Below, piece by piece: positions 22,025-31,300 of a DNA stretch of 64,000 nucleotides. Below the pieces are notes generated by a model. That model ran no database searches. It saw nothing but the letters and a program-made list of their open reading frames with translations, and was not told where the DNA came from. Each line of letters opens with the position of its first letter. Position 1 is the first letter of the stretch. The stretch covers positions 1 to 64,000 of the forward strand of contig NC_089281.1 of NCBI RefSeq assembly GCF_963678975.1, written 5' to 3'. Origin of the DNA: Dysidea avara. Taxonomy: Eukaryota > Porifera > Demospongiae > Dictyoceratida > Dysideidae. A program made the position numbers and the translations under genes.

Positions 22025-22618
22025 ACTACTCTGGCAATACTAAATGCACGTCTAAGGTTGCATGATGAGTTTCCGGCGTAAAGCTGAAACGAAACCGGTC
22101 GTGACCAGTACGATGGATATTTATAATGGGAAATTCTCAACCCATTTGGTCTCCGTGTAGCTATTACACGACGAATTAAACTTGCCAGTCAAATAATACA
22201 ACTACACATATGGCCATACAGCTATAAACCACAATAGTGAAGATTGTGTGAGTGGCACTCCCACTTGGTGAGACTATATATAATAGCCACCAGCACACAG
22301 TTACATACCATAACCCAGGATAGGTACATAGTTGCCTATACCCACTGTGAGCTACAATTACAATACCACAATCTGAGGTGTATATATATATATATATATA
22401 TATGTATATGTGTATATATCAAAACAACATTGAGCTACTAAAGAAATACAATCTTTGTTACTATACAGCTACCAAGCTCAAGCTTTGGTCAACAACTGAC
22501 TAATGCATCTGTGCAATATGGTTCCTTTGCCACTTCAGCTGAGCACAACTGAATGTCTCCACTGTTTGGAGCCTATGGGACGAGCCCTTATTTTACTGTA
22601 TTATAACCCTCTTAACCA
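22025..22618 (+). mobile_element. Module B, copy 1
   Basis: About 590 bp, collinear with 23928-24476 and 44325-44896. It includes a degenerate hammerhead (22056-22106), a (TA)n stretch at 22380-22403 and a short frame starting MHLCNMVPLPLQLSTTECLH at 22503. It ends at 'tgtattataaccct' and then diverges from the other copies. This copy lacks about 90 bp of the 5' end and is fused to ORF1 copy 2. Confidence 0.7.
22056..22106 (+). ncRNA. Hammerhead ribozyme motif B1 (core mutated)
   Basis: Same layout as the 23954 copy, but the invariant first base of CTGATGA is A (ATGATGA at 22062). Stem II GTTTC/GAAAC, GAAA and CCGGTC are kept. Cleavage is expected to be lost. Confidence 0.65.
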
Positions 22619-23835
22619 AGGGTCTCACCGGGGCTTCTCTCAGTGTGAGACTTCACCTGTAACAGTGCATGTCCCACTTTGGCACAGACAAACTGTGAAT
22701 AAAAACCCGACACTCCAGAGCACTATGTCTGGTACCAAGCTGATGAAAGCTAGCACAGTTAGCAATTCCCACATCGGTAGCTCTCTCCTATCACAAATAA
22801 AACACACATATATACCCATACATACAATACACAAAACAGAGCTCACTGTAACTGTTTTACTTTACAATCTCTATATAGCTGTAGCTATACACATACTGAA
22901 GTAAACTGCACGTCAACTGGGACTATATGCTCAGTAGTGTGCTATATAGCTATATGCTATGTTACTATAAACTCCTGAAACACCGCAGGCAGAATAAAAA
23001 CATCACAATAAAATGGCAGTTAACACAAACTCCTGAAACACTGCAGGCAGAATAAAAATGGCACTTACATAATTCTACAAATGACACTCCTTGACTATAT
23101 CTATGCTGCAACTGCCCTACCGCACTCTGAACTTATACAGATGTGCATTATTTTGGCAGTGAATACAACCAGTATTATATGTCTGACAATGACATTGTTG
23201 CTTTCGTTTACATACTACACTATCAAGTCAACTGACATGCATAGCATTCTAACGTGTAGAGGTGCACCTATCATTGCTGCTACATAACAATGGGTAGCTA
23301 CCCGTGACACCATAAGCATGTCATACTTACAATGTAACAAAACAACAATACGATGCAACACTTCTCTCACTGCAATTCAGACCATAGGCAACTCAGCACA
23401 CAGCAAAATAATTCACTGCTCAGCTCTAACCCTAGCTCTAAGAGTGTCTCATGTGACCACTGTCTAATCCAAACCCTACACCTAACTCTAACTTAGTAAT
23501 CACGTGATCTGCCTTCACACAGTCCTAACCTAACTTGTACTCGCGTGATCTGTCTACTCACTGCCCTAACATAATCTCCAGACCCCCTGTGTTCTAACCT
23601 AACTATAACTATACCTAGCTAGCTATACACAGTCAGGCTAGCTCATACAAAGGTGTTTCATTCTAATTCTATAGCTAACACACTGAGTATATTGACGCTA
23701 TAACAAAGTAAACCCCCAATCTTGCGATACAAACTACAATTCTACATATTCCAAAACTTGGAATAAGTGTTATCAACAAGTGTCACCATATCACGTGGTA
23801 TTCACACTTCAAAACACTCAGAAACAATAGCGTCC
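22619..23835. other. Unassigned sequence between module B copies
   Basis: No gene supported. 'cctgaaacaccgcaggcagaat' type sequence is duplicated at 22974 and 23031. Scattered 'ctaaccctagctctaa'-like degenerate telomeric phrases occur near 23425-23490. Confidence 0.4.
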
Positions 23836-24475
23836 CCACGCCGTGACGTCAGACGCTACCTAACGCGTCGGCCCGAGTATCTCATACCGGGCTACCAATT
23901 CTTCACCATAAAGTAGTACAACACTACTCTGGCAATACTAAATCCGCGTCTAAGGTTGCCTGATGAGTTTCCGGCGTAGAGCTGAAACGAAACCGGTCGT
24001 GACCAGTACGATGGATATTTATAATGGGAAATTCTCAACCCATTTGGTCTCCGTGTAGCTATTACACGACGAATTAAACTTGCCAGTCAAATAATACAAC
24101 TACACATATGGCCATACAGCTATAAACCAAATAGTGAAGATTGTGTGAGTGGCACTCCCACTTGGTGAGACTATAATAGCCACCAGCACACAGTTACAGG
24201 ATAGGTACATAGTTGCCTATACCCACTGTGAGCTACAATTACAATACCACAATCTGAGGTGTATATATATATGTGTATATGTATATATATCAAAACAACA
24301 TTGAGCTACTAAAGAAATACAATCTTTGTTACTATACAGCTACCAAGCTCATGCTTTGGTCAACAACTGACTAATGCATCTGTGCAATATGGTTCCTTTG
24401 CCACTTCAGCTGAGCACAACTGAATGTCTCCACTGTTTGGAGCCTATGGGACGAGCCCTTATTTTACTGTATTAT
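23836..24475 (+). mobile_element. Module B, copy 2 (complete)
   Basis: Begins near 'ccacgccgtgacgtcag' and ends 'actgtattat' just before a telomere-type tract. Contains the only hammerhead of the B type with an intact core. The copy at 44233 starts at the same base and is preceded there by (CCCTAA)n, so this start looks like a genuine 5' end. It directly precedes the RT, whose frame it enters through MHLCNMV at 24374. Confidence 0.7.
23954..24004 (+). ncRNA. Hammerhead ribozyme motif B2 (intact core)
   Basis: Stem I GGTTGC (23954-23959) pairs with GTGACC (23999-24004) using two G-T wobbles. Core CTGATGA is at 23960-23966. Stem II GTTTC/GAAAC closes a 12-nt loop. GAAA is at 23989-23992. Minimal stem III is ACCGGT, self-complementary, so a dimer is the likely active form. 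The cleavage site is after C23998 (GTC). Every invariant hammerhead position that I can name is present. Confidence 0.75.
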
Positions 24476-24495
24476 AACCCTAACCCTAACCCTAA
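24476..24495 (+). repeat. Telomere-type tract joining module B to the Penelope RT
   Basis: 'aaccctaaccctaaccctaa', read in frame as Asn-Pro repeats between module B and the RT domain. Confidence 0.85.
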
Positions 24496-25549
24496 GAACC
24501 TCACCATCGTTGAAAGAACAACACTAAACAAACTGAAGAAGAGAACTGATATTGTTATTAAAAAGGCAGACAAAGGAGACACCATTGTAGTTGAGACAGT
24601 TGAACGTTACACTGTAGACGGAATGAAACACCTGAATGACCCAACAACCTACCTACCAATCCCAGAGGACATCAATCCAAGAATTAGTGCAGCCATTGAC
24701 AAGTACCTGAAAGAAGCAATAGACAAAGGACTACTAGACAGAGACACCTACCATGCCATTAAACCTCCGACCAACCCAAGAACCCCTATCATTTACTTTC
24801 TGAAGAAGCTTCACAAAAATCCAATCTCAGTGAGACCAATTGTTTCCTCAGTACAATCACCGACTAGTAATCTATCCCACTTTATGGACCTACTGCTTAA
24901 ACCTATTGTGAAGAACATCCCTCAAATCCTGACAAATTCAACTGAACTTCTCCGAGAATTACAAGCCATTACCATTCCCGACAATACCATTCTAGCCTCC
25001 CGTGATGTAAGCTCACTGTATACCAATATTCCAACAGATGAAGCAATTGACATTGTCCTAAAGTATCTAGAAGAAACCCAATCACCGCAACAACCACCGA
25101 ATCAGCTACTCAGAGAATTATTAAACTTTATCCTCAAGTGCAACTGTTTCACCTTCTGTAACCTTTTCTATCTACAAATACAAGGCGTAGCAATGGGTAC
25201 AAAGATGGCACCCAACTTTGCGAACATCTTTATGGCAAACTTTGAAGAAAAACACATCCTACAACGACCAGACAAGCCTTACTTTTATAGAAGATACCTG
25301 GACGACATCTTTATCATTTGGACTGACACCACCTCAAAACTACAACAACTTGTCACTGACATCAACAATTGCCACCCTACGATCAAACTAACAAGTGAAA
25401 CATCTACCGAATCCATAAACTATTTAGACTTAACAATCACTATCAACAGCAAGCAATTGACAACCAGCACTTACTTTAAACCAACCAAAACACATTTAGC
25501 TACCTACCAGCAAACTCTCACCACCCAAACTCTACCAAACAAGGAATAG
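24496..25549 (+). CDS. Penelope-like reverse transcriptase (5'-truncated)
   Basis: The frame opens at 24374 inside module B, but RT homology starts at LTIVERTTLNKLKKRTDIVI directly after the telomere-type tract. Motifs in order: VRPIVSSVQSPTSNLSHFMD (fingers), ASRDVSSLYTNIP (first Asp), QGVAMGTKMAPNFANIFMA and RRYLDDIFIIW (catalytic Asp pair). This set is diagnostic of Penelope-like elements, which are related to telomerase RT. The reading frame shifts by one near 25500; the other frame continues NSHHPNSTKQGIVKGE into the endonuclease. The N-terminal domain expected before the RT is missing. Confidence 0.9.
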
Positions 25550-25560
25550 TTAAAGGAGAA

Positions 25561-26400
25561 ATGATCAGAATGTTACGTAATAACTCGGACCAAACAGGCT
25601 TTACAGAACAATCAGACTTCATCAAATACAAACTTGTACAAAGAAACTACAGTAACACCACCATCCAACAGCAAACACCTGATTACAGCCAGAGGACAAA
25701 TTACCTTACTACAACCAGCAAGAAATCATCAGAACACAGAGTCACCTTTATCACAAACTTTGACCCATCCATACCAACAGCAAACATCATCAGAGAACAC
25801 TGGCCCCAGTTACTATGTGAAGACAATCTCAGACGTAGACTTACCACTGGACCGCAAGTATGCTACAGAGCCCCACCTACAATTGGAAAATTATTGACAA
25901 GAGCAGCAATTAACACCACACTTCCAAACAATGAAGCTTCAGTAACGCCTACAATTTGGAAACCACCATCGCTACCAGCAAGAAACATCAAATGCAGAAC
26001 TACAAACTGTGCCACCTGCCCAACACTGACGAATAAAAGCCACTTTACTAGCTACCAGAGAAAGTCTTACCACACATTTGATAACATCTACTCCTGCGAC
26101 ACAACAAATGCTATTTACCTACTTGAATGCTCTATTTGTCAAAAGCAATACATTGGAGAAACAGGTACCACTGTTAGAATAAGAATGAGACACCATCGAA
26201 ACAAATTTACAGCTAAAACTGACCTACCGATCTACCGCCACCCCTTAATACACAACAAAGATTTTTCCATCTACAAACTTACCATAATTGACAAACATGA
26301 TGACAGAAGCACAAGAAAGAAGAATGAAATGGACTGGATCACAACATTAAAGACAAAGATACCCTTTGGACTCAACATCATAGCAAAAAAGCCACCTTGA
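25561..26400 (+). CDS. Penelope-like RT thumb/linker and GIY-YIG endonuclease
   Basis: Continues the RT through one frameshift (about 25500). After a linker with NCATC within a Cys cluster (KCRTTNCATC, the CxxxxCxxC motif typical of EN-containing Penelope elements) comes NAIYLLECSICQKQYIGETG, the GIY-YIG nuclease core, and TVRIRMRHHRNKF with the helix Arg and His residues. The C-terminus NEMDWITTLKTKIPFGLNII is also conserved in the family. The domain nicks target DNA. No internal stop, so damage to this copy seems limited to the frameshift and 5' truncation. Confidence 0.88.
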   Translation: MIRMLRNNSDQTGFTEQSDFIKYKLVQRNYSNTTIQQQTPDYSQRTNYLTTTSKKSSEHRVTFITNFDPSIPTANIIREHWPQLLCEDNLRRRLTTGPQVCYRAPPTIGKLLTRAAINTTLPNNEASVTPTIWKPPSLPARNIKCRTTNCATCPTLTNKSHFTSYQRKSYHTFDNIYSCDTTNAIYLLECSICQKQYIGETGTTVRIRMRHHRNKFTAKTDLPIYRHPLIHNKDFSIYKLTIIDKHDDRSTRKKNEMDWITTLKTKIPFGLNIIAKKPP

Positions 26401-26552
26401 TCAAAGTAATTAGGATCAAACAATTATTGACTACATAAGCTCTTTCCTGACTGATCATGTTTTTGATGACTAGGCAACTTCAAGATTAATCATGCCCCTA
26501 CTGACTCAGCCATTCCCCACCTATATAAGAAACACACATTGCACACAATCTC

Positions 26553-26593
26553 ACAGAATTGAAGAAGGCTTTAGGCCGAAACCAGTTTTCTGT
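26553..26593 (+). ncRNA. Hammerhead-like motif A2 (core mutated)
   Basis: Stem I ACAGAA/TTCTGT, stem II GGC/GCC and GAAA are intact. The core begins TTGAAGA instead of CTGAAGA and the stem III palindrome is CCAG. It lies 150 bp after the endonuclease stop, behind a 'tatataag' box at 26522. Confidence 0.6.
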
Positions 26594-26730
26594 TTGAGTT
26601 TAGTTTAGTTTATTTTAGTTTGTTTTATTTTACCTGCTATTTTTGCTATTGTTATTGTTATCGTTTGTTTATTGTTCATTATTAGTATCTTAAACAGATA
26701 GTTACACTAAGTTTATTAGTTACTTTTAAG

Positions 26731-26913
26731 ATGAGCTCAGAAGAAGAGACTGGAGAACAGAGAGAGAGGAATAAAAGGGATAGATCAGAAGAGTGTGAAG
26801 ATGATGTAAGTAAGAAAGCCAAGGTAGCTGAAAGGTCAGATGACAACCACAACTCTAACAATAACCCTAACCCTAACCCTAAGGTCAAATGTTACCAGCC
26901 ACTGCAGATTTGA
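26731..26913 (+). pseudogene. ORF1-like N-terminal fragment, second subfamily
   Basis: Short Glu/Arg/Ser-rich frame (MSSEEETGEQRERNKRDRSE) ending SKKAKVAERSDDNHNSNNNP and then Asn-Pro repeats encoded by a telomere-type tract (26863-26882). Beyond the tract the sequence becomes a Penelope 3' untranslated region and a new hammerhead. Body of ORF1 absent. Confidence 0.6.
26863..26882 (+). repeat. Telomere-type tract (AACCCT)3
   Basis: Marks the joint between an ORF1 5' fragment and a 5'-truncated 3' end of another Penelope copy. Confidence 0.85.
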
Positions 26914-27043
26914 GAACACTTCCAGCAAAGTAAGCCATTTCTTGATCAAACACGTTCTGATGACTAAGCCAGTTCCTGATTTGACATGCTCCTAATGACT
27001 CAGCCACTTCATACCTATATAAGAAACACACACACACATACAC

Positions 27044-27086
27044 AACAGAACTGAAGAAGGCTTTAGGCCGAAACCGGTTTTCTGTT
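27044..27086 (+). ncRNA. Hammerhead-like ribozyme motif A3 (best A copy)
   Basis: Perfect 7-bp stem I AACAGAA/TTCTGTT, core CTGAAGA (27051-27057), one extra A, stem II GGC/GCC with 5-nt loop, GAAA (27070-27073), CCGG and a TT cleavage site after 27079. A 'ctatataag' box lies about 30 bp upstream. Confidence 0.65.
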
Positions 27087-27178
27087 ATTAGAGTGTTTTT
27101 ATTGCTGTTATTTAAGTATTTTGTCTTTGTTGTATTGTTATTCTTCATCACTATTTGTTCTAACTGTGAGTACTCAAG

Positions 27179-27556
27179 ATGGATAAGTATGTGACAAAAC
27201 TAACTTGGAGAGAAAGAGCAGAAAGAATACAGAGAGTATCTACAGACAGGTCGCCTGCCCTTATGGAGATCCCTTGGGCATCAAGTATAATGGCTACTAA
27301 AGAGAAACCCACTGAAGAACAGAAACAATCACAGATCCCAGAAGAACACCCCCCAGAAGTTAAGATGCCACACGAACAGCCCCAAGAAGAGCAACCCCCA
27401 CAGAGACAGATTGACAGAAGCAAAAGAGATAGATCAAATTCAGTAGAATGTCTAGAAGATGAAATAAGTAAGAAGGCCAAACTAGCAACCAGGACAGATG
27501 ATAGCCACACCCCTAACAATAACCCTAACCCTAACCTAACCCTAAAGATTGATTGA
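27179..27556 (+). pseudogene. ORF1-like N-terminal fragment, third subfamily
   Basis: Starts MDKYVTKLTWRERAERIQRV, sharing the LTWRER motif with the 20405 ORF1. A Gln/Glu/Pro-rich region (HEQPQEEQPPQRQ) follows, then SKKAKLATRTDDSHTPNNNP, ending in a telomere-type tract (27519-27545) and a GATT repeat. The coiled-coil body is missing. The frame sits 90 bp after hammerhead A3, matching the A1-to-ORF1 spacing at 21657-21757. Confidence 0.6.
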
Positions 27557-27810
27557 TTGATTGATTGTGAAAAGTTTGTATGTACTGTATGTACTGTATG
27601 TACTGTATGTACTGTATGTATGTATGTATGCATGTATGCATATAAAACTGAATATGTATGTAGAAAAGTTTGAAAGGCCATAACTCGGTCATCTTTGATC
27701 CGATGACTTGAAACTATGTATCAAACAACTCAGCTCGATGAGCTGAATCAGATGATGTGTAGAAAAGTGGGTGTCGATTGTTGAGGACGTATGGAACCCC
27801 CTTGTAACCC
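27546..27810. repeat. GATT/TACTGTATG microsatellite and dispersed repeat
   Basis: (GATT)n, then (tgtatgtac)n, then a block with 'aaaggccataactcggtc' and 'gatgatgtgtagaaa'. The same block follows an ORF1 fragment at 45236-45485 and recurs at 45600-45800. Confidence 0.75.
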
Positions 27811-27831
27811 CGTACATTTTGGCTCAACCAC

Positions 27832-28170
27832 TAATTTTTGTGCAAGTTATAGGCACCCCACAGCTGGCCTGTCATTATTATTTCCAAATATTGATAGTTG
27901 GGCTTAAAATAGGTTGTCTGAACTTCATCGGGGTCATAATGTGATACCAATGGGTGATTGCTATTTAGAGTTACACCCACCGAAGCCCGTGGCTAGATCC
28001 CAAACTTGCACAAGTTACAGGCACCCCACAGCTGGCTTGTCATTATTATTTCCAAATATTGATACTTGGGCTTAAAATAGGTTGTCTGAACTTCATCGGG
28101 GTCATAATGTGATACCAATGGGTGATCGCTATTTAGAGTTACATCCACCGAAGTTTGTGGCTAGACCCGC
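27832..28170. repeat. Tandem duplication, unit about 173 bp
   Basis: The segment with 'caccccacagctgg', 'catcggggtcataatgtgat' and 'gatacc aatgggtgat' occurs at about 27838-28003 and 28011-28170 with few differences. Followed by an MITE-like 'gaggttccactgtatg' end. Confidence 0.8.
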
Positions 28171-28378
28171 TTTGGCATATTTAACATACTCTACTTGTAG
28201 CCTTTAATATCAGGATAAGGGAGGTTCCACTGTATGATGAAATATTTCCAGGCTATCTACACTACACACATAGTGTTGGGGTGCTAGTTGCCTTTATCAT
28301 AAAATAACCAATGTGTGTGCTGTATGTATACAATTACTGCTAACTCTGTAACTACATGCATCTTTACCAATTCATTTG

Positions 28379-31300
28379 ATGGCAGGCTCTCCTTCAGTGA
28401 CAGCCATAGGAGATTGCAGTACATTGAATGAAGGTATGTTTGTATTAACACATGCAACCTGATATACATGTACTGTACAAGATTTGTTGATCATTTGGTT
28501 AGATGAAACTGATAGATGTCTCACTGACAATACTTGTGCCATACCCCACAGCCAGGTTTCACTTGGGTTATATATTATATCCATTTTGATTCTTGCACAC
28601 AATAAAATTAGGTTCAGAGCAAAAGCTATATAACAACTAGCAAGAAGCATAGAAGATTTAACATTGACTACTAAAACATAAGTGTCCACAAGGTGCATCA
28701 TGTGCATGTGTTTGTTTTCAGATGGTGACTCTGATTCTGGCCCTAGAGAGGACATGACTGATTCAGACTCTTCGCCTGCACCATATGCCACAACAAAGGA
28801 GAAATATTTGAACGGATTATTGAAAGGACCTGCCCTATCAAGAAGAAATGTAGATGTTGGATATGTACATGGCAGGGGTCGGACTGCATATGCTGCTAAG
28901 CATTTCCACGCAGGAGATTTTGTGTGTGAATATGGTGCAGTGTGAAGGGTCTACAAGAGTGGACAGGTAGACGAAGGAGAAGAGAGAAATGCCGAACTTG
29001 GGTTGGGCTGTTACTGCCTGGATGCACCATACAAAGGTGTAATGTACACGTTTGATGCAGCACCAAAGTGCAATGACCCTGGCAGGTATCAATGTAGAGT
29101 GTATTCTCTTTTGCTATAGTAGGTCTCTCTAAATAGCATCAAAAACATTTAAACTGTCACACAAATTAGGCTCCACCAGGGTTTCATGCATTGACTGGGT
29201 TTGGTTCAGCCAGTTTGTTTTGTGGCCGTGAGAAGTAAGGTCTATTTTAACTGATAATCTCCTGTGATAATACTCAATTGACGAGACAGTTAGTCTATAA
29301 CCATCACTACATGTACTTTCACAGTGTGAAGTGTTTACATACCTGCATGTATAGGAAGCTAGCCTGTGAGTTCCTCCATCTGTAGCTGCCAGCAAAACGC
29401 AGCTACTTGAACAGTTCACACCACTACCTACACGTAGAAGTGGATATAGCTTTACTTACAACAATTAACCTTAGTACAATACATGAAACATGGAAATCAC
29501 AGTTTATTGCGTGGTATAGCTGACCGTCGATCAGTATAGTTGTTGCAAACAGATTTTTAGTTTCAACATAGGTCCCTATTTCACTATTTAAATTCTCACA
29601 ATGTATTTGTGTAGAAATATATTTCTACATAGAGCATGACATTGTATGTACATGTAATATACATGCATATGTTGTTTTAATGTACATAGGTACATAAACC
29701 ATGCAAGCCACCACCCAAATCTCCGCCTCATGCAGCCAGTTTTGATTGGACAGCAATTGAGAATAGGATTTATTGCTCTGAAAATGATTCAGAAAGGGGA
29801 TGAGCTATTCTTTAATTACCACATCAAAGATAAAGACATCGAGTGGAGGAACGCAGATGCTAAGAAAATTGGAACAACACTGCAAGATGGTAAATGCAAA
29901 AACAAGGAAATCACGTATACTTACACTTTGTTTAAAACCGTGTAGCTGACTTGGGGCCATCCTCAACTAGGAGCGAATGGGCAAAAGCAATAGACATAGA
30001 TGAAGGGCTGACAGAAGGTAATGGTTACAATTATACATGGTGCATGACTACTAGAAAACAAATATTCTATGTTTTAACATTTAGCTAAATACTCCTAAGC
30101 CAACCCTTGTAATACATAACAATGAAATACTCATGGTCTAACCTAACAGCTGTCCTGACACCATCCTCCACTGCAGCTGAATGGCAAAAGAGAATAGAGC
30201 CAGAAGAAGGTAAAGCTAAACAGAGAATTTATGTATATTGTACTTTTTCTATTTGCCATGGGGTTACCTGTGCATTGTAGTTATCAATACCTTGATCTTG
30301 TGTTGGGGTTTTACAGCATAACAATAATTATATACCTGTACCTGAAGTACTATACACCTGTATTTCTTCTGTGGCAGAAGCATTACAGACAGAAGAAGGG
30401 ACAGAAGAAGGGATAGAAGAAGGGATTGAAGAAGGTAATGGTTACATGTAAAAGATATTTGACATCTTTCCGCGACTATATATAGCTCAACCAGGACCAC
30501 TACTAACAGAAGAGATCCATGGTCAATATGAATATAGAAATAAGTCAGAAAACAGTGAGACACTGAAGATGGCATGCTTTTACATTTGTAATACATATTT
30601 TTCAAGATAAAAGATTGACACGGAAAAGACAGAGATTTCGTAAATATTGTCCACTAGAACAGTGCCAGAAGACCCCTTTGAAACTATCTCAACATTTAAT
30701 ACAGTTCCACAAAATAATGGACGCAGATCTAAGACACAGATTATGTAAATCTGCATTGAAAGTTAGTTAGCATGATTTACATTGTTAATCATATACATAC
30801 ATACTGTAGGTAGAAAGTGATACAGAAGAAGATAGTGCTGATGATAAAACATCGTGGTCTTCTAGGAAGGTAACTATACTTAAAATGAATTATAGGCAAT
30901 GCAAAAAAAATTGCATAGTGGTGCCTATAACAACCACCCCAACATGTTAGACCATTATTATAGCAAGCAAGTTCAGATGAATTTTACAGTAGACACTTAT
31001 GCAAATAACTGAATGTATGGTTTAATTAATGTGCCTACGTAGTATGCATGAAAATACATGTTAATGCATGTATATTCCTGCAATCTATAATCATAAATTC
31101 AATAATTCATCATGTGTTTTCTTTTTTAGGTGAGACAGAAATTGTCCCGACATGATTACAGTGATAAGGTCAGCTTAAATTTATTCTGAGTTATAAAAAC
31201 TTGCATGTAAAACAGGAAACCATGAGTCCACCAACAAAAAAGTACAAGGTATGTCGATAAAAGTATTATGCATACACTACAGTATAAGAGGGCCATATTC

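Noticed and set aside
22503-22904. 133-codon frame
   Set aside because: Starts in module B and runs into unrelated sequence; composition is not protein-like.
24374-24475. MHLCNMVPLPLQ... as the natural N-terminus of the Penelope RT
   Set aside because: The same peptide occurs in module B at 22503 and 44794 with unrelated continuations, so it is non-coding or a chance in-frame fusion through the tract.
28682-28945. 87-codon frame as a stand-alone small gene
   Set aside because: Its first part is intron sequence; the conserved SET sequence begins after the acceptor at 28721 and continues beyond the TGA.
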